From Craterostigma plantagineum (lineage: Eukaryota > Streptophyta > Magnoliopsida > Lamiales > Linderniaceae): DNA of 64,000 bases. The stretch covers positions 1 to 64,000 of the forward strand of contig JAPQWV010000304.1 of assembly GCA_027422505.1 (NCBI GenBank). Direction: 5' to 3'. The notes beneath the pieces were generated by a model that did no database searches, was not told the DNA's origin, and saw only the letters and a list, made by a program, of their open reading frames with translations. Shown here piece after piece: positions 12,960 through 25,160 of this stretch. The stretch's first letter is position 1. The number at the start of each line of letters is the position of its first letter. The position numbers and the translations under genes were made by a program.

Positions 12960-14644
12960 TCATACCTCAACTCCTATTCTTTGAGCAACCTGGGACATGA
13001 CAATGAAATGAAACAAAGCCTCTGCTAGAAATTATACCAACTTCAAAACTGTAATAAAAACAGAGCCACATCATATACCTCTTTGAAGGAAGTAACATCG
13101 CTTCCCCAAAGCCAAGCATCGCAGCCCGCATCCCTCGCCCCCCATACGTCGTTCCTACGATCATCGCCGACGTGCACAGCATCCTCGGGCTGTACTCCCA
13201 GGAATTCACAAGCTTTTAGGAATATCGTAGGGTTAGGCTTCTCTGCTTCGACCTGGTCAAGGAAGGAAAGGACACACTTTTTTAAGAATTTGTAGAAACA
13301 GAGAAAGGAAGAGAGATAGAATTTCGCTGACTTCTGCTGAAACTGCCACGGCGTCGAACCAATGATCGCACTTCAAAGCTTTAAGCAATGGCCTCAACCG
13401 TGTGTCGAAGTTGGACACTACGGCCACTTTTACGCCGGCCTTTCTAAGAGCATCGAACACTTTCCCAGCGTCTGGGTCGCACAGGTGCCAAGCCTGTTTC
13501 AGAGTCAGCGAAAAGAATGAGATCTTATTATTGACTAGCATTTTCGATGTAACAGATTGAGACAGGAAATAGAAGAGCTAACCTTTTCCGTCATGTAATA
13601 GCTGTAGAGCTCTTCGAAGTACTGAGAATCAGAGCAGCCAGTTGAAGAACTGACTATGTGCTGCCAAAACGGTCGCCCATCGTTGACATATCTGTCGGTG
13701 AGCCATTAATGAGAATAAGAGTGGTGTCAATCTGATCTTACAACATAGGATCTGAAACATGATTTTGGACTTAAGATTAACTACGGAATCACTCTGAAGC
13801 TTTGAAGATCTCACGTCATGATTTCCATATCAGCATGAAGGATAGACAGTTATTATAACCCAAATATGATTCAAACTTACAGCTATAAGCAATCAAACTC
13901 AAAGTTCAAAGCCACAAATTTTAAAAAAACAACACATGACCACTTCATTGAATACTACTAGTTTAGTAACTGCTTTGTCTTCATCTTGGGAGTTTGGTAC
14001 TCCTTAAGCAAACAATAGATGTAAGAGGCGAACTCTACATCCTTAGCAGGAAATAGGTCAAGAGATTGTTACCTTAGACGGGATCTTCCCCATGGCTGCT
14101 CATAAGCTCTTCTGTATCTGTTTAATATCTCGCCTTCAGAGTAGTCAACTCCATACTTCTCACCAATCTGCCGATAGATCTACAAAAAAACAACAGCTTC
14201 TTACCTCAAATCACTTACTTCACAAACAGCTACTGACATAGAATTGAAAAAAAAAAATTGTGTTGACAATCAATTGAAATGATCTACCAAAAATTGTTCG
14301 ATTCCGCACGGGTATTTAGCTAATAAACAACGCTGCAAACCTCTTTAATACAATAATCGTAGACGATCAAAAGAAGCAAGTGAATATAAGCACTAGGCAA
14401 GTAAGTAGCTAACCTGTGCCATTGGCTGTGAGGGGACGACGAGGGTACCCACGGCGTCGACGAGCAGAGCTCTGTGTGTGATGCCACCGTACAACTTCCT
14501 CCTATAATCCTCGTATTCCCTCGCGTACAGACCGCCGACCAACCTCGTATCGCTCAGCTCAGCTGCCGACGACGTTGACATTCCACGCGGCGGCGTCTTG
14601 GGGAGGAGCTTCCTCAGTAATATGCTGCTGACTTTGCCTCTCAT
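12960..14644 (-). CDS. HAD-superfamily hydrolase, HDHD3-like
   Basis: Six exons (14644-14414, 14179-14073, 13691-13583, 13493-13332, 13252-13079, 12989-12960) yield 270 residues. Motif I is LLVDAVGTL, near residue 61 (nucleophile Asp); motif II is VAVVSNFDTR (Ser); motif III has the Lys in EAEKPNP; motif IV is VHVGDDRRNDVWGARDAG. The protein fits subfamily IA HAD hydrolases close to human HDHD3 and plant haloacid-dehalogenase-like proteins. The second acidic residue of motif I, usual in phosphatases (DxD), is Val here, as in dehalogenase-type DAYGT motifs. The N-terminus MRGKVSSILLRKLLPKTPPR is basic and could target a mitochondrion or plastid. Substrate unknown. Confidence 0.9.
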
Positions 14645-15731
14645 TTTCTTTTACTTAGCTTCTTCTTTTCCTCGTGAAGGAATCTCTCTATTCGTAATCG
14701 TACATATTCATCGCTCGTTAACGATGAAACAAAATGAAACGGTGCGACTGAAATTATAATATAATTTTGTGTGTATATTTATATACGATATGAACGATTA
14801 TTTCGTTTTTCATTTTCCTTTTCTTTTTTGGTTTTGGCTATTCAAGGGAGGTGTGTCGCGGAGGAACGTTAAAATTGCAATTACCGATTTAACCTTTTGG
14901 GTTTCAAGTAGAATAGCCAAGTTGTCATCAATCATCATATAATACTAATAGATAACTAACACTAACACTAATACTACACAAGCAAAAAATTATTATTTAT
15001 AACTAATATATCGCATTAAACAAGTATATTTTCTCCAAACAAGTCACATTTAAGACACTTTAAATGATTGATGATGATGAATATCCAAAATAGAAGCTAC
15101 CAAACACGAACGACACTGCGTGGCAAAAGAATGAGGTCGTTTGCATCCTTGTCATGTTTTCACAATTAATTGAAGATATATGTACAGTTAATTCTATTAC
15201 TATATATGTGTCTCGGTTCCATAAATAAATATCTAACTATAATTTCCATAAATATTTAACTCATGTTAATTGATAGTTGGGATGCGTCACACGACTCACT
15301 ATTCAACTTCTCCAAAGGACGACGGCGAGTGATATATGTCGATAATTTTTCTTATATAAAATCATTATTTATGTTGCATGTTTGTCTCATGGTAGTTGGT
15401 TTTATATATTATAAAGACGAAGATACACAAACGTTATATATGAATTTCAAAAAAATGTCGATTCATAGGCGTTATTAGCTGACCGTCACCTCACCTATTT
15501 ATTGAATTGAATTAGTATATTTCATTTCGTGGCCGTAGTTCAAGTAAATTCCCAGCCATTTAAGCCAAACTCAATAATGGTAAATAAGAGGCTGCAATTA
15601 ATTAATATGAATCAAATCAAGAAAACGCATGTGTGGGTTACATCGTTTCTGACCCCCTCCAAGTTTGAAAATTGAGATCTCAAATTAATTCTTACGAAAA
15701 AAAAAGTCAATAAATGAAAGCTTCGATTCGA
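14645..15731. other. Intergenic, AT-rich; no gene seen
   Basis: Promoter region of the HAD-hydrolase gene, then AT-rich spacer up to the 3' end of the first strictosidine-synthase-like gene. A 71-codon frame at 15263-15478 has no family similarity. Confidence 0.55.
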
Positions 15732-17766
15732 TCAAACTATTATTGAAGTGTGGGAAACAGAATCTCCTCCTCCCACTTTAACAGCGAAAGGCATCACCAC
15801 AGAACCTATCCACAATCTCCCATCGTCATCGCCTTCGTAAACTTCGCTGACGCTTTTCCAATTTTGCCCTCCAATCGAATCCAATACCTCGACGACGTTC
15901 CCATCCTCATCAACCCTAACGCCCATCCCAGACTTCCCAATCCAACGGTCCAAAATCGAGTGCATCCCCGCGATGATTTCCGAAGGTAAAATCCTGACCA
16001 ACGATCTCCCAATCCAAGGATTCGACACGACCCACTCCAATAGCTTCCCCCTCCTCGAATTAATCCCGACCCAGAAATTCCCGGGTCGGGTCCTCTTCAC
16101 GTTGTCCGGAAACCCGGGAAGTCGAGCGACGACCTCCACGTGTCCAGCTTTGGACGTGCTTAGCCAGTACTTGAACAGCTTGCAAGTGGTTGTCTCTGCG
16201 AAGAGAAGAAAGCTGCCGTCTTTGCTCAGTGCGACGCCGTTTGGGAAGCTGAGATCTTTTAGTATGAGAGTAGTTTCGTTTGTCTCAGGATCGTACTTCA
16301 TTAACCTGCCTGTGCTGTCGCCTGTAATGATCGCCGACACATAGTTCCTGCGAAGCAATTCGAATTGATTTGTGTAAAAATCATATCTTTTTTCTTCGAT
16401 AGAATTCGTAAAATATGACACGATCGCTTCGAATCCAATCTAACCAAGAACGAGTTAAAACGATTTAGCCCTTTGGTCGGTGGGTTTAGGTATTTTAAAT
16501 TTGAATTTAAGATATATTCAAGTGTTTGGTTCGTAATTATATTTAAACCATAAGTTTTATATAATTCACCTCTATACCCATACTTATGGGTTTAAATAAA
16601 CACACCCCCTATTATGTGTTTATCTAAACCACTAGCCAAACACAATTTTATTTTATATCCATTAACTAATTTTATATAAATCTAACTAATTTAAACCATT
16701 CTAAATATGAAACCTACTAACCAATCGAGCAATTAAGGTTACCCGAAATCGCAATTTTAATTATAAACATCTGTGTTTGACGAATTTTTAGATTAAATAT
16801 TGGTCCGTAGTTGTTTTCCAAAGAATTTGGATATGGATAAAGATGCAACCTTTAAAGATATTGCAAGCAAAGCAACCATATTGTGGGAATACTTTTTTTC
16901 TGACGAGAAAAAGAGGAATCTCGAATCATTATCCTCTTTGCCTTTTTCCAGGATATGGGTTCTATTTGTTATCTCGGTCACGAAAAAAGATAAAAATAGG
17001 AAAACTTAAGAAGAGCTTAAGCTTACTCACCTCCTAGGAAACCTTGTACTGCTGTCAGTAAAATACACTACACCACTTCTCTGATCGATGTCCAGAGAAT
17101 TGGCAAACCCTAAAGCAGCACCATCGACTTGCTTAACAATTGGGCTTGCCTGCCCTCCATTTGGGCCCACTAAGAGAAGGCCCATATAAGCATCTGCTAT
17201 GTACATTTCCCCAGTCCCTTCATTAAAGCCCAGACCCAATGGCCTCCCACAAACGTGCTCCATTGCAGAATGATCACTTTCACTGCCTTCTCCACAACCA
17301 CGCCTGAATTTAATCTCATGCGTGTAATAGCATAGTGTTGTTAGAGAAGAATCTCATGCACATGATATCAGAGATTAAAATAATTTCCAAATTACAACAT
17401 GTAAATAATATAACTGAACCTCTCTCGAGATGTGACGGCAAAGTCAACCCACCGGGTTTCGTTGGCCATCCACCGTACGACCCGCCCGTCGGAAACGCCG
17501 GTGTACGGACCGCCGCCGTTCGGGTCAAGGGCGAAGCTCTCGGGCCCCACGGATCGACCCGGCGTTGGTATGACTTGAATATGGTGGTCTTCGCGTTCTT
17601 TTCTTGAGATAGTTGGTGGAGGAGTACTACTGCGATGGTGAAATAGCTTGTTGTACTCATCAATGGAAGCTAGGATGGCAATCCCAAACGCAACCGCTAA
17701 ATATAAGAGATGACGACTCATGCTTTTGGCTTTCTTCGCTGGGCGAGATAGAAATGGGGTTTTCAT
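15732..17766 (-). CDS. Strictosidine synthase-like protein, copy 1
   Basis: Three exons (17766-17420, 17303-17031, 16347-15732) encode 411 residues; each intron interrupts an Arg codon in the same phase as in copy 2. A hydrophobic N-terminal anchor lies around residues 17-37. Propeller motifs are VGPESFALDPNGGGPYTGVS, HVCGRPLGLGFNEGTGEMYI, ADAYMGLLLVGPNGG, VVYFTDSS, RLMKYDPETNETTLIL and FPDNVKRTRPGNFWVGI. The family is a six-bladed beta-propeller of the endomembrane system or vacuole. Most members outside alkaloid-making lineages lack strictosidine synthase activity and their substrates are unknown. I cannot confirm the catalytic Glu of true STR, so the enzyme name should not be used. Intron 2 carries a MITE-like repeat. 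Confidence 0.92.
16521..16643. repeat. Small MITE-like inverted repeat in intron
   Basis: Within intron 2 of the first strictosidine-synthase-like gene, GTGTTTGGTT on one side is mirrored by AGCCAAACAC on the other, with AT-rich sequence between. This resembles hAT-type miniature elements. Edges and target duplication were not resolved. Confidence 0.35.
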
Positions 17767-18475
17767 GGACGAAGATGATGCTGTTATATATATTTGGAAT
17801 GAATAAATTAAATCAAGAAATGGGCAATGGGTTTTGTATGTCTGCGCTCATTAAATTAATTTCCATCGTGTGTTGGTATTAGGCTTGAGATTTGGACAGT
17901 TGTTTAATGGCGACCGAAATTTATGTAGTTGCCAAAAGCTATTAGCTATGTGTTTGCGTATGGGGATTCTTATAAATAGTAGGTAAGTGATATGAAATGT
18001 GACGTATGGTAATTCAATATCCTGGCGTAATTTTTTCTCCTTTATCTCAATGCCATGATCGTGTGTGCTCGTTAAACTAACAAAAGGTGTTAGGTAGGTA
18101 TATATGGAGTGGTGCTTAATTAATATTTAAACCAGAATACTACAGTATGTATTATCATCATTGTCTGCATTGTATATCATGTACAATAACAATAATTTCC
18201 ACGTTCTGCCAAGAAATAATTTCCACTAAAATCTCAAGCCACAAATATATACCCATAATCTTGTGTGGTGTTTTCGAGAAGAGAAAAAAGACAGTCTTTT
18301 TTTGTTGTTTTTTTATCAAGAAATTCTGATCCTGAATATTCCGTGCTGATCGTCGTTTGATTATAGCGAATATTACTCAAACGAGGTAATTCAAGACATA
18401 AAATGATTTACCAACGCCCACAGTAAATTCGTCATTTGTACAACAAAACAATACAGAGTTTATGGTAGCTTTTTA
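17767..18475. other. Intergenic between tandem SSL genes
   Basis: Short spacer with the promoter of copy 1. A TATA-like TATATATA at about 17785-17795 lies very close to the start codon and is only a weak candidate. No coding frame of interest. Confidence 0.5.
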
Positions 18476-19776
18476 TTACAACGTGTAAACTCCAACGTAC
18501 GGCATCAGCACAGAGCCAAGCCAAAGCTTGCCATTTCTCTCCTCAACCTCACTGATGAACCTCAAACTCTTACCCTCAACATCTTCCAATACCTGCAAAA
18601 CCTTACCTTCGTTGCTTAGCTTAATCACAGTCGCATGAGGTTTCCCCCCGACGAGAAAATAGTGCAGCTGCTTGAAACTGAAAGGCATCTTCAGCAGAGA
18701 ATTCCCAAGCCAAGTGTAAGAAATAGCCAATTTCGTAAGAAACCCAGCCCTTGAGTGAAGAGCGACCCAAAAATCTCCCTCGGAGTTTCGTCTTATGTTG
18801 TCTGGAAGTCCCGGGAGTTCGGCAAAAGTTTCGTATTTTCCAGCATTAGGGCCTCTGAGCCAAAACCTCAGAATGCTACACGCCGTGCTCTGTGCTACTA
18901 ATAAAAAGGAGCCACCTTTACTTAGGGAGACGCCATTGGCGAATGCCAGGCCATGTAATAGAACAGTCACTTGTTTGCTCGAAATGTCATACTTCATCAG
19001 TTTCCCAGTTTTGTCCATCGAAAAAATCGATCGAATGAAATCCCTTTCGACACAAATCACAAAGGGTCACAGACAGGTACTCATACTATGTATCTATTAC
19101 AGTAAGAGGGATTCTTTATGTAATAAAGCACCTTCGGTGAAACTGTTCGCTGGAATCTGTGAAATATATCGTGTCGTTCACTTCATCGATGTCCATATCG
19201 TTGGTGAAGAGCAAAGGCGAGCCTTCGACTTCGGTTACTAGCTGTGTGGCTATTCCACCGTTAGGACCAACTACTTGAAGGCCCAAATAAGCGTCAGCGA
19301 TGTAAAGATTCCCAGTTTTTTGGTGAAATCTGAGTCCCAATGGCCTTCCACATATGTGCTCCATTGATGGATTGAACGAATGAGAGCATCCCTCTCTTTT
19401 AGGACATTGATCGAATAGTTTTTGTCAGCTCAACATAGAAAGGATCTTTATAACAGACGCTGCAAAAGCAAGCAATGGAATGAATTGAATAGGCTCACCT
19501 GTTTGATGAAGTGACGGCGAACTCCACCCATTCTCCGCCGACCCATTTCATAATCCGGCCGTCGGCGACTCCGCTGTACGGTCCGCCGCCGTTGGGATCG
19601 AATACCAGGCTCTCCGGGCCGACGGCGCCCGACAAGTGTACTACCTCCGCCGCTGAGAGTACGTCGAGGGAACCCATCAACTGCTTCGGAGTGAATACGC
19701 CGGTGGTGGCGACGGCGATCAACACGGCGAGGATTGGTAGCGTGAGTACACTGAAGATAGCTTGCTTGGAGTTCAT
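18476..19776 (-). CDS. Strictosidine synthase-like protein, copy 2
   Basis: Three exons (19776-19499, 19395-19132, 19043-18476) encode 369 residues with the same intron positions and phases as copy 1. A hydrophobic N-terminal segment (about residues 8-27) precedes the propeller: VGPESLVFDPNGGGPYSGVA, EHICGRPLGLRFHQKTGNLY, IADAYLGLQVVGPNGG, TIYFTDSS, LMKYDISSKQVTVLL, LPDNIRRNSEGDFWVALHS and GKLWLGSVLMPYVGVY. Both acceptors (AAAAG and GAAAG) are poor matches to the usual C/TAG, but they are the only ones that keep the conserved RR joints in frame. The two genes are a tandem duplication that has diverged well. Function as for copy 1: unknown esterase/lactonase-like propeller. Confidence 0.9.
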
Positions 19777-20800
19777 CGTTTTTGTCCGCCGTAATTTGGT
19801 GCGAATTATTAATTACAAGGAATTAGAAGTATTAAAAGAAAAAAGGAAGTATGCCTATGCACTATTGGGATTTGGAGGCCAACGAGTTGTACCTCACGCT
19901 TTTATTAACTGTACGCTAATGTGGTGCTAAAAAATATGTTACTGTAAATAGAAAAACAAAATACAACTTTTTTTTTTATTTATTTTGGAGAAGTAAATAA
20001 TAAATATAATACAACAGTCGCTTGTAGGAGCCCATTACATTTTTGCCTCCCCAGAAAAATATTCTCTTTTATCTTGAGCTAAGGGAGCTGCGAAATTGAG
20101 GAACAAAAGCATAAATAGACTGCAGATTCAAGGTTAGTATACTCTCCCTTCATTCGATTTTGCAAAATTTGTCTGCCTTATGCATTTTCTTTTATGTGAG
20201 CTAGATTTTCATATTCGAGCTGGCGAATTGTGCATGCGGTTTATTCGGTGATGCCCTGACGTGATCCATATGTTCCCATCCCCCCTTTGCCGTTTATTTA
20301 TTATGGGGTTCAATCCTTTGTTCTAAATTTTCCGTTCTTGTCTGAGGTAGGGTTTTTAAGCAATTAAGGCTGCTGTGCATTGGTGGAATGATAAGAGAAA
20401 AGATTGGCGCTGTTGTTTTTGGTTCATCTGTGTGAATTTATGAATTTTCGTTGAATTATGTGTATTTTCTATACAGTTTATTGAGATTTGTGATGGTAAA
20501 TACCCCTTTTGCCATAGCCACCATTGTTCCTCAGAAGTTGTCCTTGGTCGAAACTTACCAGGTGCTAAAGATGACAGGCTTAGTCAATATTCAATAAGAA
20601 AGTTGGAAAACTTTGAGATGCTTTTGTAAATTTTGGTGGTTTTGGACATGTATGTTTTGTGATCAAATTCTTGGACTGATTATTGATCATTGTAGGTACT
20701 TTGTTTGCATATTTGGATCGAGAAGTATGGAGTTCCAAATTTCCGGCATGATAATTTAATTGACAAATAAACTTTGAGTATCTTGTGGGGAATATAAACA
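19777..20800. other. Divergent promoter region between SSL copy 2 and TIGR01589 gene
   Basis: A head-to-head arrangement: the minus-strand gene starts at 19776 and the plus-strand gene at 20801. A probable 5' UTR exon of the plus-strand gene ends near 20130 with a GTTAGT-type donor. No coding frame. Confidence 0.5.
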
Positions 20801-22281
20801 ATGTCGAGTGGAGAAGTTAGAAAAGTCACCCTTCAGGATATTCAGTCGGTAAGTCTCCTGATTTTGTTGGATACGTCTTTCTCGTTTCGGTGGTTAGTTA
20901 TGACCGTTTTGAATCGTTTAATTTAATGTATGAGTTCGTTTTCTGTTACAGTTGAATGACACGTGTTTCAATACTTTTATTTTGGTTTACATCTAATATC
21001 TTGTTTTGGGATAAATCGATTCTCTCCTTTAATTTCCCAGGTTCAAAATCTTATTGAAAGATGCCTTCAGCTTTACATGAGCCAGAGAGAAGTTGTTACT
21101 ACTCTTCTACAGTATGCGAAGATCGAGCCTGGCTTCACTGAACTTGGTAATTTCTATAGATATCGCATAGAAAATGTATGTAAAAACACCCAATCCGTAA
21201 CTCATCCAATGTATTATGTTCTAGTGTGGCAAAAACTTGAAGCTGAAAATCAGGAGTTTTTCAGAGCATATCATCTGAGGCTGATAGTGAAGGATCAGAT
21301 ACAGCGATTCAATCAGTTGCTTGAGAGACAGGTTGAGCTGATGCGCCATGAGGTTGTTTCCGCTCCTATGCCATCCCAGAATTCAAGTAATATTTCTTTC
21401 TCCCTCATAAATGCTTTAATCAATCATTTTGGCGTATGTTAAATAGTGTGGTTGAGGAAGTAATGGTTGTTTACAACTTCGCAGTTCAAAACACCTTTGC
21501 TTACCAAGCTCCACAGCCAGCTGGACCATATATGAAGCCCAACGATATGCACCGACCTAATATTTCGATACCCAATGCTTTCACAAATGGCTCATTCACC
21601 GTGCAACAATTCTCACAAACGGGAGTCAACATGCAAAATCAATCAGGACCAGTCAATGTGCCGCCAAACATGGTATTGGCTCAGAACTCAAATTTACAAA
21701 TGATGCAAGGAATGAATGGAAACTCTGCTAAAGCTGAAGAAGGCTATGTGAATGATCCTTCGACGATGTTTGGTTCTGATAACAATCTTCTAGAACATCC
21801 AAGTGAATTTGGAGAAGGATCGATATCTCCATTTCACGGTGCAGAGCCCACTTCACAGGCGTTGGGCGGGACTATTTTGGACCCTGAGGCAAGCTCCATT
21901 GGATTCTTGGGTCAGATACCTCGGAACTTCAGCTTATCTGACTTGACAGCTGATTTTTCTAACAGCAATGGTTTGGTCACATTCCCTTCTCCTATAGAAA
22001 CGATGTCCTTTTTCTAAAGCTGACGACTAAGGTCAATCAACTATTATGTTTGTCCTTATAGATATACTCGAGAGCTATTCCAAATCACCATTCCTTGGAA
22101 CAGATGCGAATTTCCTGGCACCTAATCCAACTGGAGATCAGCAAGGTAAAAAGCTCAGTGAAATCTTTTTCCCTTCATGGTGAAATTCTGAGAAAAGCTC
22201 GTTGTTTATACCATATCAGATGTTAGGAGGCTGGACACTATTTCAGAGGCCTTTGGTTTGAATGATTTTAGCAGCGATTAG
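20801..22281 (+). CDS. Plant-specific TIGR01589-domain protein, function unknown
   Basis: Six exons (20801-20848, 21041-21146, 21225-21386, 21485-21970, 22062-22145, 22220-22281) give 315 residues. The N-terminal domain MSSGEVRKVTLQDIQS, VQNLIERCLQLYMSQREVV, AKIEPGFTELVWQKLEAENQ and QIQRFNQLLERQVELMR is the angiosperm-specific TIGR01589 family. The rest is Asn/Pro/Gln-rich with NFSLSDLTADFSNSN and ends AFGLNDFSSD. No enzymatic motif is seen; the low-complexity tail suggests a nuclear or regulatory role, but that is a guess. If the intron at 21971-22061 is retained, the frame stops at 22017. I favour the spliced form because the downstream exons stay in phase and look conserved. Confidence 0.85.
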
Positions 22282-22708
22282 AAGTGTAGATAGTACATGA
22301 AGGTAAAACCAAAATCCTCTATCCATGCTAACCTTTCAACGAACTTGAGCTGCCTTGTTTTTTATCTGACTGGTTATATATTTGCATCGCCATTTAGTTG
22401 CAGGGGCTTGGATATCCTGTAAATAGTTTTTCCAGAACTTATAGGAACTTAATGGTTTCGGAGATTCATTGGGTTTGGTAATAATGGTGTTACAAAATGC
22501 CGCTCTATTCTATCAACAATCAGATAATTTATTGGTGGAAGCATAGCTTTTTTCTTTCTCTCTCAAGTTGGTTTGTCCATTTCATTCGTTTTTTGCAACA
22601 TAGGAGCACCCCAAACACATTTGCGTAAAAAGATTGAATTTTTCATCCACGGAGAAGTTCGAATTAAATAGATGAGATGAGTAGCAGTGATAAGTCTCGC
22701 AAGCAAAC
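22282..22708. other. Convergent 3' UTR region
   Basis: The 3' ends of the TIGR01589 gene (+) and the CBL gene (-) face each other here. Only UTR-like sequence is seen. Confidence 0.5.
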
Positions 22709-25034
22709 TCAAGCTGGCCCAGTTCTGAGGGCATAGTCTAAATCTTCAATAAGGTCATTGACATCTTCGATCCCCACAGAAATTCGAACAAGATCCTCCG
22801 TTAAACCCCTGGCTTTTCTCACGGGGGCGGGAATGGTCGCGTGAGACATGAAACAGGGCAAGCTGATGAGGGATTTTACGCTCCCTGCCATTCGAAATAA
22901 GCCAGGGATGATGGTGAAATAATAGTACGAGGAATGAGTGAATGAATGGTGGGATTTTACCAAAGCTAACAGTTATGCTGAAATACTTGGTTGTCTCAGC
23001 TACATGCTTGGACAGTGCTAAAGAGCCTGTCAAGAAACTCAGCACAGATCCTGCACCTTTTGCCTGAAATAAAACAAATGTCCCATGAAAGAAAGAACTT
23101 TTATCTGAAGACAAATTACTTTTCTTGACTAAAATTTTTAGACCTGAGAATAATGCAGGGATCGACCGGGATGGTCTGGGAGACCAGCGTAGTTGACTTT
23201 CTTCACCCGAGGATGAGATGCGAGGAACTCAGCTATCTTTTGTGCATTTTCCTGATCATTCGTTCGAAAATGATCATGTATTATAATGTTTCATGTTTTT
23301 ACAGAAGACGAGGATGAGAGGAAGAAGAAGAAAAACCTGCTGCTTCTCCACTCGTAAAGCCATGGTTTTGATTCCTCTCAAACAAAGCCAAGAGTCGAAA
23401 GGAGCTAAGCCCGAGCCCTCTGCGTTTTGTAGGCAATAGAGATCTTTCGCCAAGCTGAAAAAAAAAATAAAGAACGAAGGACATTTACGATCATGGTAAG
23501 GAAATATCAGAAGCTAAAAAGTGTTAGAACGTCGTCTATTTGCTCCACCTTTCGCCTCTGATGGTGAGGACGCCTGCCATGAGATCGCTGTGCCCAGATA
23601 TGAACTTGGTAGCTGAATTCATCACAACATCTGCCATTACAGAGAAAGAAAATCGAAATAGCAACAGATTTTTCAGTAGCTGCCTGAAATTTCCCCGACA
23701 AAATCCTATCTTTGGATTTATATTACATTACCGGCCCCCAATTCCAACGGCGAGCACAGAACGGGCGACATAATGCTGTTGTCCACGAGCACGATAGCCC
23801 CGTGAGAGTGAGCCATCTCAGATATTTTCTGAATTCAGACAAAAAAAAAAAAAGGGAAAGAAGTCTCTCGTCGCAGCAATCTTCGACTTGTTGTAATAAC
23901 CATTCAGAAAAAGAAAAGAAAAAACTCACGCGAATGTCGCAAATTCGTTGGCGTGGATTAGTCGGGCTCTCCAACCACACGAGCTTCGTCGACGGGCCAA
24001 TGGCTGATTCAACTCTTTCCAAATTCGTAGCATCCACTCGCCTGAAAAAGTGTGCGGTAGCAGGATAAGATTATAACGTCGGTCGGTTACAAACGTTTCC
24101 AAGCGAAATTTCGTCAAGACACTAACTTAACGGTCACTCCCAATCTTGGAATGATCGTCGACAGCAAACGATCGGAGCCACCGTACATGTCATCGCCAGC
24201 CACTATCTCCTTCCCTGAGCACACACATGGGAAGTAGCCCTTCGATATTTACTTAAAAACTAGATAGCAACTAGCTATTTCTTGGAGAATATCAAGGAGG
24301 ATAAGAGTAGGCAGCTTGCCTGGGCCAAGAAGATGAGCAACGGCCGAAAGAGCAGCCATCCCGCTAGTAAAGCACAGCGCACGGTCAGCCTTGTCGAGCT
24401 TGGCGAGGAGCCTGAGAAGATCGATAAGGATATCAGGTGAAAAAGCAGCCGAAGAAAACGTTAGTCTGAGGAACTATGTAGAGACCTTTCGAGTGCGTCT
24501 CGAGTTGGATTTCCACTCCTTGTGTAATCGTAAGTGCCGTATTCCGTTGCAGAAGGCTGTTCGTCGTTCGGCAGAGAAGTAATAAAGTTGAGCAACGGTT
24601 CGAACGGAAAGGGCACGTAGAGAAAGAAACTGGGAAACCACCTGCTTGAAAGTTGCTGTCTGATAAAGAGGGGTGCTTGCAGCGCTGTAAGGATCGAATT
24701 CGTTGTCGAAACTGATCAGCATCGTTGAAATGCTCGGAAGCTTCTCCCGGTCTTCAAAGTGTAGTAGCTCCGTTTCTGAAAATCGTAGTTAGAAAATACC
24801 TTCTGAATGCAGAAGAACAACGTAAATCATCGCAGCCGAAGAAAATTTACCAAGCGAATGCTCGAAAGCATCATCGACCAGTGGCAACGTGCTCAAGTCC
24901 GTAGCTTTCTCTATCAAGCAGTTCGGTATTATTTTCTTGCGATTCGAAGAACTATTCCATCTCATGCAAGAAGCCGTCCTCAAATCGTAAAGTGGGATCC
25001 TTGAAAATCCCTGAATACATATAACGTTTTGCAT
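22709..25034 (-). CDS. CBL: Cystathionine beta-lyase, chloroplastic
   Basis: Twelve exons (25034-24851, 24775-24642, 24556-24486, 24411-24320, 24214-24127, 24041-23930, 23828-23732, 23630-23549, 23454-23337, 23251-23144, 23063-22961, 22884-22709) give 454 residues in unbroken phase. The first ~60 residues are Ser- and basic-rich, as expected for a plastid transit peptide. PLP-enzyme motifs are [58 protein letters not shown], and [17 protein letters not shown] with the PLP-binding Lys. The end, [15 protein letters not shown] and [18 protein letters not shown], separates CBL from other Cys/Met-metabolism enzymes. It converts cystathionine to homocysteine in methionine synthesis. Intron 4 has a GC donor. 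Confidence 0.95.
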
Positions 25035-25160
25035 CAGTTTGGGACTCTAGAGAGCCTAAAAAGACTGGACTTTCCTGAAAACTGAAATCTTTTTCACAGA
25101 TCAAACAAAACCCATAAACGCATAAAAACACCTGAAAGCAAATTAATTACGCCGAGAAAT

